Positions 53,295 to 63,116 are shown, counted from the stretch's first letter. The stretch is 64,000 nucleotides of DNA from Litoribacillus peritrichatus (GCF_039537985.1 NZ_BAABBN010000004.1:1116001-1180000); one strand, 5' to 3'. Notes: a model not told the origin generated them from the sequence alone. A program made the numbers and translations.

Positions 53295-55970
53295 TTAATA
53301 ACCGGGCCCTGTGTGAATTTTGGATGGAACGGTTCGGAAGAAGTCATCATTGTATTTCTTATCTTCGTCTGTTGTGTTCCATTTGGCTTCCAGGACTCTC
53401 AGGTCTTCTTGTAAGTTTTCGAATACGACATGCATAGGGCCTTTGTACTGTTCATCCACACCGTCAAGCAGGTATGTGAAGTCATTCAGTAACAGTGTGA
53501 ATCTTGCTCGGCCTGTCGCCAGAGCCACGTAGGCTAATGAACGCCATTCATCAACGGATGGGGTGCCTCGGTCTTTCGGAATTTGAACCTGACCGATGCG
53601 AGGATCGAGAGCGGCTTTCACGCCTGTGGTTCCATAAACCTGATGTCGTATCACTGTGTGGTGAATGGTGTCAGAGGCAAAACGAGCTACGCCTTCGCGG
53701 GTTTTAAAGTCATGGTAACGTTCAGGAAGACCGTTCACTAACACTATGTTCAGTGCATCATGGAAGTCCTGAAGGTATTTATCGTTTTGAACGGCCTGAT
53801 CATCTTTGTAGATGATATTGATTAACGATGTCGCATATTTATGCCAGATTTGTGCGTATTCCAGCTCCCAGTTGATACAGGCGTTCGGCAGGATTTTTCC
53901 TTCCGTTTCGCCGGGTGCCGGAGCCATGGTCATGAGCGCCGCGCGTTCTTCGACATTTTCGTCGGTGCCGTATTCGAAGTCGTGGTAACAGTCATTCAGA
54001 TGGCTGATCAAGCTGTCGTGGGTGGTTGCAAAAATCTGGCTGAAGACAGCGCCTTCCTGAACCAAATGTTCTGTTGTTATTTCTTCTGCTAATTCATGAG
54101 AGAAGAAGTGAATATACATAAAGGTTCTGAAAGGGTGGGTCCACTGACCTTGCACATCAAACGCATTGTGCATGGAGACTTCAACGAGATTATACGTCAT
54201 ATGGATTTCAGCTAAGTGTTTACCGCTGATTACCTGATAATACATAGACGCTAAGATTCGGCTCTCAGCCCAGCGGAACGTTGCATCATCCGGGTTAGCC
54301 AGGATTTCTTCTGTAGAATGCGGCGCAATGACTGAAAGTAGCTCAAGACGTTGCGTTTCGCTGTTTACTTTGAAATAAGCAACACCACCGTAACTTTCGT
54401 AATCCTCTTTGGTTTCGTACTTTTCGAGGAATCTGAAGTCAGACATTAACACACCAGGCCCGCGTCCTATCGCCGCTTTGGCAAAAGTGTTAGCGACCCC
54501 AAATTCGGTGAGATACGCTAATAGCTGACCGTCTTTAAAGGATTGTATGACCGTATTTGGGGTTTTTTCAAGGTGACCGCCGTCGCCGGGAATGGTGTTG
54601 CCAAAAATATTTTTGGTAAAGAGGTTAGGCCAGTATTCTGAGCCATCACTCCAAATGGTCATACGGGGTTTATCTTTCAGCGGTATGGCAACTTTGGCTT
54701 GAGGGAAGTAATGATCCAGAATCGCGATCATTGCAAATGATTTTTTGGCCCGGGTCAGCAGTTGCTTGAACATGGTGACGTTGCGCTCAAGGTCCACTGC
54801 TGCCGGAATGCTAAGACTCTCTGGTAGGAACTCAGGGTGAACTTGATAATATGGTTTTAAATAGGTTTTTTTAGGCTTTTTATCTGTGTCGTTGTAAACC
54901 TTGCTCAAATTAAACGGATTTGGAAAACGTTTTGCGCTGACTAATACAAAGTAGAGGATGGACCAGATCAACTGGCTCATTTGCATGCGCCAAAGGCTAA
55001 AGGTTTGAGGTGAAAGCTTGGCGGTAATAACGACCCCGGCCAAACACGTCACGATAAAGCCCCAGAATAACAGTGAACCTTCCGGCAGTTTAATGGCTAC
55101 GTCCATTGAAAAGCTTGGGTCTGCTTTGGTTGTGGCCATGATTGCCAGGAACAACATGATGCCTGAAACGGTGCTGATGATATGAAACGCAGTGCTTTTT
55201 AGTGGCGTCGAAGTTCCTATGGTAAGAGACGTGATCTGAAGTACCGCTTGGGCAATCAGGAACCACGCAACGGCCTCGCCACCCGGAGGTGCCTGGTGGG
55301 TTGCAACTAATACGATCTGAGCGACTTGCGTACCAATCAGAATTGCAGGCACGACGGTCTGAGCACCCCCAAAGAATAAGGCAAAACCTAAACCAAAGCA
55401 GACGGCACCTGAAAGAAATAAAATACCTGTGCGGAGACTGGGATCGGCGATCACCATGCTGCAAACGAAGAAGAAGATGGTCGTTACCACAGGCGCAAGG
55501 TTGAGGAAGCGAATGCTTTGAACAAAGGTTCCTAGTTTCGTTCGCATCAACTGGAAAGGATGCCCTGTCACAAGTAACGTTGCTTCGTATAAAAAGCCAA
55601 CGCCACTGCCAAAAATGGTGAACAAAAAGGGTAGCCACACCCAGGCGGCTAATTCAGCCTTGGGTAAGTTCTCAAAAATCCCAAGCGGTAAAATAAGATA
55701 GGCATTGCCTAAACCTGTCAGTTCCACAAACATGGCGGTGGAAAGAACGGCCATAAACAACAAACTCAGCATCGAAAGGGCTGAGCCAAAAACCGAGAAT
55801 GTCGGAGGTACAGGTTTTTGAAAGCGAATGGCCGTGGCGTATTCGATTGGGATGATTGAATTACTGGCCAGTGATTCCGGTTTGTCGTTGTTGGGCGGGG
55901 TATTGGTTTTTGTTAAACGATGTAAGCTCTCTGAGGTATTTTCTATTGTAGTGTCTGATTCCGAGTTCAT
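53295..55970 (-). CDS. Lipoxygenase-like enzyme fused to a polytopic membrane domain
   Basis: An 891-residue protein. Residues about 40-345 carry eight or nine membrane helices. From about 370 on, a lipoxygenase-like domain is seen: WSDGSEYWPNLF, the metal helix HLAEIHMTYNLVEV (His585, His590), HPFRTFMYIHF, and a later FASDTIHHTVIRHQ (His770/771), which aligns with the lipoxygenase H-x-x-x-N helix. The usual Asn ligand appears replaced, and the chain ends in Tyr rather than the iron-binding Ile, so catalysis is uncertain. Lipoxygenases oxygenate polyunsaturated fatty acids. A fused membrane domain is not usual for the family. Confidence 0.75.
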   Translation of the reverse strand: MNSESDTTIENTSESLHRLTKTNTPPNNDKPESLASNSIIPIEYATAIRFQKPVPPTFSVFGSALSMLSLLFMAVLSTAMFVELTGLGNAYLILPLGIFENLPKAELAAWVWLPFLFTIFGSGVGFLYEATLLVTGHPFQLMRTKLGTFVQSIRFLNLAPVVTTIFFFVCSMVIADPSLRTGILFLSGAVCFGLGFALFFGGAQTVVPAILIGTQVAQIVLVATHQAPPGGEAVAWFLIAQAVLQITSLTIGTSTPLKSTAFHIISTVSGIMLFLAIMATTKADPSFSMDVAIKLPEGSLLFWGFIVTCLAGVVITAKLSPQTFSLWRMQMSQLIWSILYFVLVSAKRFPNPFNLSKVYNDTDKKPKKTYLKPYYQVHPEFLPESLSIPAAVDLERNVTMFKQLLTRAKKSFAMIAILDHYFPQAKVAIPLKDKPRMTIWSDGSEYWPNLFTKNIFGNTIPGDGGHLEKTPNTVIQSFKDGQLLAYLTEFGVANTFAKAAIGRGPGVLMSDFRFLEKYETKEDYESYGGVAYFKVNSETQRLELLSVIAPHSTEEILANPDDATFRWAESRILASMYYQVISGKHLAEIHMTYNLVEVSMHNAFDVQGQWTHPFRTFMYIHFFSHELAEEITTEHLVQEGAVFSQIFATTHDSLISHLNDCYHDFEYGTDENVEERAALMTMAPAPGETEGKILPNACINWELEYAQIWHKYATSLINIIYKDDQAVQNDKYLQDFHDALNIVLVNGLPERYHDFKTREGVARFASDTIHHTVIRHQVYGTTGVKAALDPRIGQVQIPKDRGTPSVDEWRSLAYVALATGRARFTLLLNDFTYLLDGVDEQYKGPMHVVFENLQEDLRVLEAKWNTTDEDKKYNDDFFRTVPSKIHTGPGY

Positions 55971-56413
55971 CTCCGTATAAGTTCATCAATCCAGATTTTT
56001 CTTAATAGATTTGCCATTGGTTGTTCACGGAACAAGAATGAGTATCTTTCAACCATGAACGCCGGACAAAGAAGGGATACAACGAAGGGTCGACACCAGA
56101 AATTTCCTAGCCTGTTTGACTAAGAATACAGACTGTCAGTGGTTTGCTGGCCATTCATCCATACTAAGTTTTTAAGCTAGCACTGAATTTGATGCGATTT
56201 TGTATTGAACTACAAAAACTGTACAAAAATGATAATTACGCACAAAAATAGGGGCAGCTTGAGAATAATCTCAATATATTTTATTAAGAGTGGCTGTGTT
56301 GATTGAGACAGATGCTGATGCGTTTGAGGTGGATATTGTAGTAGGTCGCTCAAACGAAAAAACCGTAGAAAAATCTACGGCTTAGTGATGTTTTTGATTA
56401 TAGATAAATTTAA
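55971..56413. other. Intergenic region with palindrome and promoter
   Basis: About 440 bases without a gene. TTGAGA-ATAA-TCTCAA at 56259-56274 is a possible operator, in a GATAAT-like AT-rich context. The promoter of the lipoxygenase-like gene (minus strand) should lie on the left side. The right end holds the Hsp70 terminator. Confidence 0.45.
56357..56380 (-). terminator. Rho-independent terminator of the DUF2760-Hsp70 operon
   Basis: On the minus strand CCGTAGA-TTTT-TCTACGG, a perfect seven-base stem, is followed by a run of six Ts (As at 56357-56362). It lies about 35 bases after the stop of the last Hsp70 gene. Confidence 0.9.
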
Positions 56414-59260
56414 TTATTGTATAAGTTTCAATCCGATGGGCAGGCCTTCCCCAAATACTTTTTTGGTTTCTGCTTCATCCAGCTCTTTGACGGTTTGTAC
56501 CATTTCAATCCAGCTGACCGGCGCTTTGACCATTGTTAGCTTTTCGACCACCTTATTTCGCCATTCGTCGTCGATATCTCTGGCTCTGTCCCCGCTCATT
56601 CTTGTCATGAGAACGGCTGCAAAGGCGGCTTGTTGGTTCTTTTTCCAGTCGGCTTTGAGCAATTGCGGCAGCCAGGACTGCACCTGACTTTTATCAATGA
56701 CATTATGGGCACTGCCATGGAAAGGCACGCGAGAGGCCATTCGGCCAATCGCCCACCAACTGGTGATGGTTTCTGAGGGTTTTTCAAGTCGCTTGAGGAG
56801 CCATTTGATGGTCTGGGTTTTGTCTTCCACCGGCAAATGTTCAAGGGTTGCAACCAGCTTGACCATGTCTTCATAAGATTTTTGTTTCAGCTCTGCCTGA
56901 AGCTTACGATTGGTCAAAGCAGAAGGGTTTAAAAACTTACTGATGTCTTTGTACAGCTTTGTTTGTTGTTCGCTGCTGAGGCCGCCAGCGGCACGGCGCC
57001 AGAACGTCCACCACTCAATCCATACCGGTGTTTCCTGATTAAACTGGATACCATGTTGGTAATGAGACCAAACCTGCTGAATGCGCCAGTCATCGACAGG
57101 GTAGCCGAATCCTGGTCTCAGGCTGTAACCGGCGAGATTAAGCCATACACGCTCGTGGGCTGCAGAGCGGCGGCGTCTGTTTTTTCCTTCCAGGAGCAGA
57201 TCAAATAATGCTCTTAACACCGGGATTTCCCAGGTATCCCGTTTGCCGAGCAGCTTTTCTATATCCGCTCTCAGGGTTTTTACGGCTTTTGGGTTATTGT
57301 CTTTCTTGCTGCTGCCAAATACGTCAGAAACCTTTTCGGTTACCTGATCAAAGTTGGCTGGTAATTGTTCGGACGCTGTGTCTCTTTGTTTAGACAGGTT
57401 TTTTCGTATTTCAAATTCTAACTGCCAGCGTTGTTGGCTTTCGGTGGCTTCATTTTCAGCAACACAATCAATTTTAAGTGTTCCAACTTCTGTGAGCGTA
57501 GTGGCAAGCGACACTTCCATTGTCGTTGCATTCGAGCTTTCTGAGTCCATGACCGCAACTAAGGGTGGGAGGGAAATAAACGCTTGTGAAGAAAGGTCTT
57601 CATCGCTGAGAGAAATGATTTCGCCAGGCTGGAATTGTCGGTCAGCGGTAGTAGAAAATAGGTGAAACTGAACCGGTTGACCAAGCTGTAGCGAGAACCT
57701 GCGTTCGCTTAGGGTTTGTTCCTGGTCTTCTTCTGTGCCTTTGGGCAGCAGACACACGGCTTGCTGTTGGCCCTTTTCTTTATTTAAGCCAAGAAAGAAT
57801 GTGCGGGCAGAGCCACCGCCAATTTTTAGTTGCGCGCCTCTGCGTGCTTTTGCATAGGCTACGGCCCCTTTGGCGACGGCCAGGTCAGGGTTTTGATTAT
57901 CTAAATGAAGAATGGGCGTTTGTCGCCAATGGCTTAATACCGATAGGGAGCGTTCGGTCAGGGTCGGGCTGTTGAATACTCCGCCGTTGAATAAAACGGC
58001 ATCCGGCACTGGGTTTTGTGCGTCATCTTCATTGAGGCCAAGGGCTTCACGGCAAGCGGCTTCGTGTTGGCCGATGAATTCTGCAAGGTGTTTGCTGACG
58101 GCAGGATCTGAGGCGTAAGGTAAGCCAAATTCAACCACCGCACTTCGGCGCTTGTTGGGTCTGTCTTCAAAGGGAATTTCAGGGAAGAAGCCGTCCAAGG
58201 CAACTTTACGAACCTGAGATTGAGTCAGCAGACAGCTCTTTGAGCCACCGATTAATTTTGCGCCACTGCCAAGAACCGTTACTTTTGCACTTTCTGGGGC
58301 CTGATCAGAGAGCAACAGTTCTTTGGCTTTTCGGGTTTGCTGAATCAACTGAGACAAACTGGCCGCACTTAATTTTTTAGGCGTTCCAGAGCCTGCGCTG
58401 TTGATTTGCTGTTCCGCCATGTGAGCCAAGGCCAGATCAACATTATCGCCACCCAGCATGAGGTGATTACCAACACCGACACGGGTAAGTGCTAAGGTTT
58501 GATCTTTTCCTTCGGTCACTTTAATTAAACTTAAATCGGTGGTGCCGCCACCAACATCGCAAACCAGCAACAGTTTTAGTTTTGCCAGAAGGCTTTGGGC
58601 GTTTTCCCCTTGTCTTGCGTACCAGTCATAGCAAACGGCTTGCGGTTCTTCCAATAGCAGAACTTTACCAAAGCCTGCCATTTCGGCGGCTTCGATGGTC
58701 AGCGATCGGGCGCCTTCATCAAATGAGGCCGGCACGGTAATGATGACTTCCTGCTGCTCAAGTGGTGCATCTGGATTCCCGTGGTTCCAGGCTTTTCGAA
58801 CATGGTCCAGATAGCTGGCACTGGCCAATACCGGTGAAACTTTTTCAATCCCTTCAGCGCCCGCCCAAGGCAGAATGTCCGCGCTGCGATCTACTTGAGG
58901 GTGTGACAACCAGCTTTTAGCACTGACGACTTGCCGACCATCCACCTTTGAGCCCAACTCTCGTGCCCACTCGCCAATCACCACTTGGGGTAATTCGCCT
59001 GGTAATTTAAATTGTGGGTCAGTGTTCAGGTGCGACCAGGGCAGGGTTAAATCATTTTCGTTTAATTCCCCGGGTGCAGGGTGGTATCGAAAAGACGGAA
59101 GAAGTGGCTTTTTAGCGACTTCGCCCGGCGCAACCAGTTGTTCAATTTCAAAGATTTGGCAGTTGTCGTGGGTCAGTGCTTTATTCAAATCGGCATAGGC
59201 GACCACGGTGTGCGTGGTCCCTAAATCGATACCGATCAGATACTTCGGTTGTGCAGTCAT
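56414..59260 (-). CDS. Hsp70-family protein with long C-terminal extension (DUF3731-like)
   Basis: A 948-residue protein. The N-terminal ATPase is a DnaK-type actin fold (LIGIDLGTTHTVVAYADLN; LLLVCDVGGGTTDLSLI; ILLEEPQAVCYDWY-like LLEEPQAVCYDWY). The linker and substrate-binding part are shorter and diverged, and the last 300 residues are a helical domain typical of DUF3731 proteins. It is the last gene of an operon with a second Hsp70 and a DUF2760 protein. Specific client proteins are unknown. Confidence 0.88.
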   Translation of the reverse strand: MTAQPKYLIGIDLGTTHTVVAYADLNKALTHDNCQIFEIEQLVAPGEVAKKPLLPSFRYHPAPGELNENDLTLPWSHLNTDPQFKLPGELPQVVIGEWARELGSKVDGRQVVSAKSWLSHPQVDRSADILPWAGAEGIEKVSPVLASASYLDHVRKAWNHGNPDAPLEQQEVIITVPASFDEGARSLTIEAAEMAGFGKVLLLEEPQAVCYDWYARQGENAQSLLAKLKLLLVCDVGGGTTDLSLIKVTEGKDQTLALTRVGVGNHLMLGGDNVDLALAHMAEQQINSAGSGTPKKLSAASLSQLIQQTRKAKELLLSDQAPESAKVTVLGSGAKLIGGSKSCLLTQSQVRKVALDGFFPEIPFEDRPNKRRSAVVEFGLPYASDPAVSKHLAEFIGQHEAACREALGLNEDDAQNPVPDAVLFNGGVFNSPTLTERSLSVLSHWRQTPILHLDNQNPDLAVAKGAVAYAKARRGAQLKIGGGSARTFFLGLNKEKGQQQAVCLLPKGTEEDQEQTLSERRFSLQLGQPVQFHLFSTTADRQFQPGEIISLSDEDLSSQAFISLPPLVAVMDSESSNATTMEVSLATTLTEVGTLKIDCVAENEATESQQRWQLEFEIRKNLSKQRDTASEQLPANFDQVTEKVSDVFGSSKKDNNPKAVKTLRADIEKLLGKRDTWEIPVLRALFDLLLEGKNRRRRSAAHERVWLNLAGYSLRPGFGYPVDDWRIQQVWSHYQHGIQFNQETPVWIEWWTFWRRAAGGLSSEQQTKLYKDISKFLNPSALTNRKLQAELKQKSYEDMVKLVATLEHLPVEDKTQTIKWLLKRLEKPSETITSWWAIGRMASRVPFHGSAHNVIDKSQVQSWLPQLLKADWKKNQQAAFAAVLMTRMSGDRARDIDDEWRNKVVEKLTMVKAPVSWIEMVQTVKELDEAETKKVFGEGLPIGLKLIQ

Positions 59261-59301
59261 TTTTGCTCGCTGATTTTTCTCGCCAGTAGCGAAATGAAGT
59301 T

Positions 59302-61275
59302 TTAGTCGCGTACGTCCAGCTCTATCTGCCAGCGTTCGGGTTCACCATTTTCATCGGTATTGTTATTATCCGCATTATCGACAGCAATGGCTTCAAGCTT
59401 GAGTGTTCCTACTTCAGTTACTTTAGCGCTTAACCGGACGGGTACCACCTCTCCAGCACGTCGGCCCTCGGCTGGCAATGTCGCTTGTAGTTCTGGGAGC
59501 TCTTCCAGTTCATCGTCAGCCCAATGCTCCAGCTGAACACCGGATTCATCATGTCGACGGGTATTCGAGCCAAAGAAGCGGAAATGAACAGGCTCACCGA
59601 CAATTAAGCCAAATTCAGCGGAGGTCGGCGCAGTTTCTGTTCCTTCTTCCATGCCAAAGGGAGCAATACACAGTGCTTCCAACGGTGGTTCCATGCCCGG
59701 TATGGCAGGCATCGCACTTTCAATGCCCACATAGTAGGCATTTGCCAAGCCACCACGAATTCGAACCCCTTGGCCTTGTTTAACAAAGCCGTAATAACTT
59801 GCACCGTTGGCTACTGCCAGATCAAGGTCAGATTCCTCAAGCAAGCGGGCTTCTTCGGCACCGGCCTCGGTTAGCCATTGATTAATGATACTCAATACTC
59901 TGTCGGACAGGGCAGGGGCTTTCAGAACACCGCCGTTTAATAGTATCGCAGTGGGTTTAATGAACGAATCGGACGCTGTATCACCAAAACCGCCTGCAAG
60001 GGGATCGGAGAACATAGCTTCGTTAGAAGTGTTTTCATTGTCTTCTGAAGTCGGATTGATAAGATCAGAAGCAGCATCTGCCTGTTTGCTTAAGAATTCA
60101 GCCAAGTGACGAGTTACAGCCGGGTCTTGCGCGTAAGGTAAGCCTTTTTGAGTCAGTGCTCCGCGTCTGGCTGCTCTTGGGTGATCATTGATTGCAACTT
60201 CAGGGAAGAAGCCTTCTACCAGCGCCTCTTTGACTTCGTCACGGGTTAATTCGGTTCTTAGTGTATTTCCGAACAGTTTGGAGCCTCGGCTAGGAACCAC
60301 AATCGGAACTTCAGTGATGTCGTTATCCAGTAGCAACTGCTCTTTTGCATCTCGACATGCCTGAGTAATGGCTTGTATCTGCCAAGTTTGAAGTTCTTTC
60401 CCTTCCTGCGCCAGCTTGGCTTTGACACGATACGCCAGTGCCAAATCCATGTTGTCGCCACCCAATAAAATGTGGTCGCCAACCGCAACCCGGTTTAAGG
60501 TAAGATTCCCTTCGTCTTCCGTAACTGCCACCAAGGATAAGTCGGTGGTGCCGCCTCCGATATCAACCACTAAGATGATGTCACCAACATTGACCTGGTT
60601 TCGCCATTCGTCGCCACAGGCGTGAAGCCAGTTGTATACCGCAGCCTGAGGTTCTTCGAGCAGAGTCAGGTTTTCAAAGCCAACAAAACCGGCGGCTTCG
60701 GCCGTTAATTCTCGTGCGGCCGGATCAAAAGAGGCAGGAATGGTGATGGTGACTTCTTGTTCTGTTAACGGGTAGTCGGGGTACTTGTTGTCCCAGGCAG
60801 AAGCTAGGTGATCAAGGTATTCAAAAGTTGCGTCTAATGGGGATACCTTGGCGACTTCTTCCGGGCTTCCTGCGGGTAGGAAATCGGCATGACGGTCAAT
60901 GCCGCCATGACATAACCAGCTTTTTGCACTGGAGACTAATCGGATGGGTGTTTTACTGCCAAGGTTTCTGGCCAGCGAGCCGACAATGTCTTCCGGCTTT
61001 TCGTTCCATGGCAGGGCAATGTCACTGTCAGTCAATTCTGATTCGTGTGCCATGTACATGAACGAAGGCAGCTGCTCTTTTTCTTCGATCACTCCGGGCT
61101 GTGTTAGCTGTGGAATACTCAGCACAGATACTTCAACTTCTGCTGTCGGATCTTCCATGGCGGAGTCCAGATCCAGGTAAGACAACACGCAATGGGTTGT
61201 ACCTAAGTCGATGCCAACGGAGTATTTGGCAGAACGGTTGTTTTCATCCATTGAATTCAATTCCGTATCACTCAT
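59302..61275 (-). CDS. Hsp70-family protein (HscC/YegD-like)
   Basis: A 657-residue protein with an Hsp70 ATPase domain (VGIDLGTTHCVLSYLDLD; ILVVDIGGGTTDLSLV; LLEEPQAAVYNWLHA; AILLNGGVLKAPAL). A beta-rich C-terminal part follows (LQATLPAEGRRAGEVVPVRL), with no DnaK-like EEVD tail. Its start overlaps the DUF2760 gene (ATGA), and the next Hsp70 follows after 41 bases. The two paralogues probably work together. Confidence 0.9.
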   Translation of the reverse strand: MSDTELNSMDENNRSAKYSVGIDLGTTHCVLSYLDLDSAMEDPTAEVEVSVLSIPQLTQPGVIEEKEQLPSFMYMAHESELTDSDIALPWNEKPEDIVGSLARNLGSKTPIRLVSSAKSWLCHGGIDRHADFLPAGSPEEVAKVSPLDATFEYLDHLASAWDNKYPDYPLTEQEVTITIPASFDPAARELTAEAAGFVGFENLTLLEEPQAAVYNWLHACGDEWRNQVNVGDIILVVDIGGGTTDLSLVAVTEDEGNLTLNRVAVGDHILLGGDNMDLALAYRVKAKLAQEGKELQTWQIQAITQACRDAKEQLLLDNDITEVPIVVPSRGSKLFGNTLRTELTRDEVKEALVEGFFPEVAINDHPRAARRGALTQKGLPYAQDPAVTRHLAEFLSKQADAASDLINPTSEDNENTSNEAMFSDPLAGGFGDTASDSFIKPTAILLNGGVLKAPALSDRVLSIINQWLTEAGAEEARLLEESDLDLAVANGASYYGFVKQGQGVRIRGGLANAYYVGIESAMPAIPGMEPPLEALCIAPFGMEEGTETAPTSAEFGLIVGEPVHFRFFGSNTRRHDESGVQLEHWADDELEELPELQATLPAEGRRAGEVVPVRLSAKVTEVGTLKLEAIAVDNADNNNTDENGEPERWQIELDVRD

Positions 61276-61880
61276 AGTTCAACCTCTGCTGGTGCAACGA
61301 TGGACGTGTCGTGACCTTCCGCCAATTTAGGTAGTTTAATGTTGGTTACTTTCCAGCCTTTATGAATCAGGGTGCCGGTGAATGGTGCTTCGCCTACCAC
61401 ATTTCCTGTCAATCTGACTTCAGATGCATTGAATCCTTCGTTCAATGTAACGCGGGATTCTTCTTCTTCGTTTCTGATGGCGGCGAAGTCAAAATACGTA
61501 GTAAGTGTTTTTTTGCTGCCTTCATGGACAACACGTGCGGCTGCACCAATGTCGGCATCCGAGTAACTGGATACGTCTTCTTGAATAAAATCGATGAATC
61601 GGGCGTCCTGTTGCAGCAATGTCAAAAGCTGTAGGGCTGCATCCGGGGTGGCTTCTTTCAATACGGCTGGCTTGGGTGTTTCTTTTACTGGGGCAGGCTT
61701 TGGTTCAGCAACAGGCGTAGGTTCCGCAACCGGTGTCGGCTCGGGCGTTACTTCATTGGCGCTTGCCTGAGGCGATGATTTTTTTGTAACGAATAAAACA
61801 AAGAATACAACTGCAAGTACTGCGAGAATCAGATGAAGCATATCGATGGTGGATGGTAGAGAAGCAGGATCAAAATTCAT
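61272..61880 (-). CDS. DUF2760 membrane-anchored protein
   Basis: A 202-residue protein. One N-terminal membrane helix (about 13-28), a Pro/Glu/Val/Ala-rich spacer of repeated TPVAEP units, then a DUF2760 domain (LQLLTLLQQDARFIDFIQED, then GAAARVVHEG and a beta-rich end). It is the first gene of the operon and is coupled to the Hsp70 gene by an ATGA overlap. It may hold the chaperone pair at the membrane (inference). Confidence 0.85.
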   Translation of the reverse strand: MNFDPASLPSTIDMLHLILAVLAVVFFVLFVTKKSSPQASANEVTPEPTPVAEPTPVAEPKPAPVKETPKPAVLKEATPDAALQLLTLLQQDARFIDFIQEDVSSYSDADIGAAARVVHEGSKKTLTTYFDFAAIRNEEEESRVTLNEGFNASEVRLTGNVVGEAPFTGTLIHKGWKVTNIKLPKLAEGHDTSIVAPAEVEL

Positions 61881-62175
61881 CAGACGTTTCCTTAAAGTGT
61901 TTAAGTTATTTTAATTCCATGGGTGCCTGTCTAACTCATTGTAAGAAGAGCTTTTTTACAGAATAGCCAGCCAAACTGCAGCAACCTTTGGATAACGGCG
62001 GCATTCTAGCATGACAACTTAGAATCAAACATCTATATGAGGCCGGATCTTTGTTCCTCGCTTCCAATATTGAATTTGGAAGGTGGAAGCCAGATGTATA
62101 TAATGGCGCAAATTTTGACCAAGTAATGAATTAGATGGCTTGGTTAGCCCATTAAAACAGAAGGTAGGTCGTTGT

Positions 62176-62556
62176 ATGTTGCGAGTAGTACGAGCAATTC
62201 TTGGTGCGTTAATTTTATTTTTTAACTGGGTATTCACTCCCAGAGGTGTAAAAAGAGCGCCGCAAGCTCAGGCAAAGATTGACTCAGAAACAAAGAACCT
62301 GGCGCTTTATCAATACAAGTCATGCCCGTTTTGTGTAAAAGTACGTCGTTCTATGAAACGTAATTCTTTAAATATCGAGACCAGAGACGCCAAGCGTGTT
62401 GCGTCACATAAAGATGAGTTGGTTAATGGTGGCGGTGCATTGAAAGTACCATGCCTTCGTATTGAAGATGAGAAGGGCGAAGTGAGCTGGATGTATGAGT
62501 CTTCGGACATCATTCAGTATTTGGAATCCCGGTTTTCAACTCCTCAAACCTCTTAG
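62176..62556 (+). CDS. Membrane-anchored glutaredoxin-like protein
   Basis: A 126-residue protein; ATG at 62176 with AAGGTAGG upstream is preferred to a TTG at 62140. One N-terminal helix, then a glutaredoxin domain with the CPFC active site (YQYKSCPFCVKVRRSM), cis-proline KVPCLRIED, and SSDIIQYLESRF. It would reduce disulfides or mixed glutathione disulfides; the anchor places the domain on the cytoplasmic face. Confidence 0.88.
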   Translation: MLRVVRAILGALILFFNWVFTPRGVKRAPQAQAKIDSETKNLALYQYKSCPFCVKVRRSMKRNSLNIETRDAKRVASHKDELVNGGGALKVPCLRIEDEKGEVSWMYESSDIIQYLESRFSTPQTS

Positions 62557-62724
62557 GTTGAAAGCTTCTGTAAGCTTTATTCATTAAGTGTTACTGAATA
62601 AGCGGTGATTTATCGCTTATTCTCTGTCTTCTTTTATAGATGCGCAGCCCTTTCGATTTTCTTCCCTGTAATCCTACCCATTAATTATTTTGTATCGAAA
62701 TGGATTCGCGCCAGTATTCTCCCG

Positions 62725-62866
62725 GCAGGCTGTTGATTTTCGTTATCGAGGCAGGACTAACAAGGCAAAATCAGGCGAAAACGCGGAGTATATAGTTCAT
62801 AAATGAGCATTTTGAGTCTGATTTTAACACCGTTAGGGCAACACAGATAGAAAATCAACAACCTGC
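62725..62866. mobile_element. MITE-like element with terminal inverted repeats
   Basis: GCAGGCTGTTGATTTTC (62725-62741) and GAAAATCAACAACCTGC (62850-62866) are inverted repeats matching at 16 of 17 positions and bound a 142-bp segment without coding capacity. This is the form of a miniature inverted-repeat transposable element. No clear target-site duplication was seen, and no other copy is in the window. The rest of 62557-62906 has no gene. Confidence 0.65.
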
Positions 62867-62906
62867 TAGACTTATTGGATACACCTGAAACAAGTGGAGA
62901 GTCACA

Positions 62907-63116
62907 ATGAGTGCTCATGTATATAAAAAAGTTGAGATTGTAGGCAGTTCTACCACCGGCTTGGAAGATGCCATTACCAACGGCATTAATAAAGCTGCTA
63001 AGTCCATTAAGCATATGGACTGGTTTGAAGTGACAGAAACCCGAGGTCACATCGATAAAGGAGCTGTGGCTCACTGGCAGGTAACGTTAAAAATTGGTTT
63101 TCGACTGGATGATTAA
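62907..63116 (+). CDS. Dodecin flavin-binding protein
   Basis: A 69-residue dodecin: VYKKVEIVGSSTTGLEDAI, then AAKSIKHMDWFEVTETRGHI and HWQVTLKIGFRLDD. It forms a dodecamer that stores flavins or related molecules in the cytoplasm. The Trp in MDWFEV is the residue that stacks on flavin. Its stop overlaps the stop of the convergent DCC gene in one TTAA. Confidence 0.92.
   Translation: MSAHVYKKVEIVGSSTTGLEDAITNGINKAAKSIKHMDWFEVTETRGHIDKGAVAHWQVTLKIGFRLDD

Noticed and set aside
55090..55638. Long antisense reading frame opposite the lipoxygenase-like gene
   Set aside because: Lies inside a better-supported gene, has low-complexity Ser/Arg/Cys composition and no recognisable domain; a frame shadow.
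62025..62237. Minus-strand reading frame upstream of the glutaredoxin gene
   Set aside because: Overlaps the glutaredoxin start, has no domain and no ribosome site.
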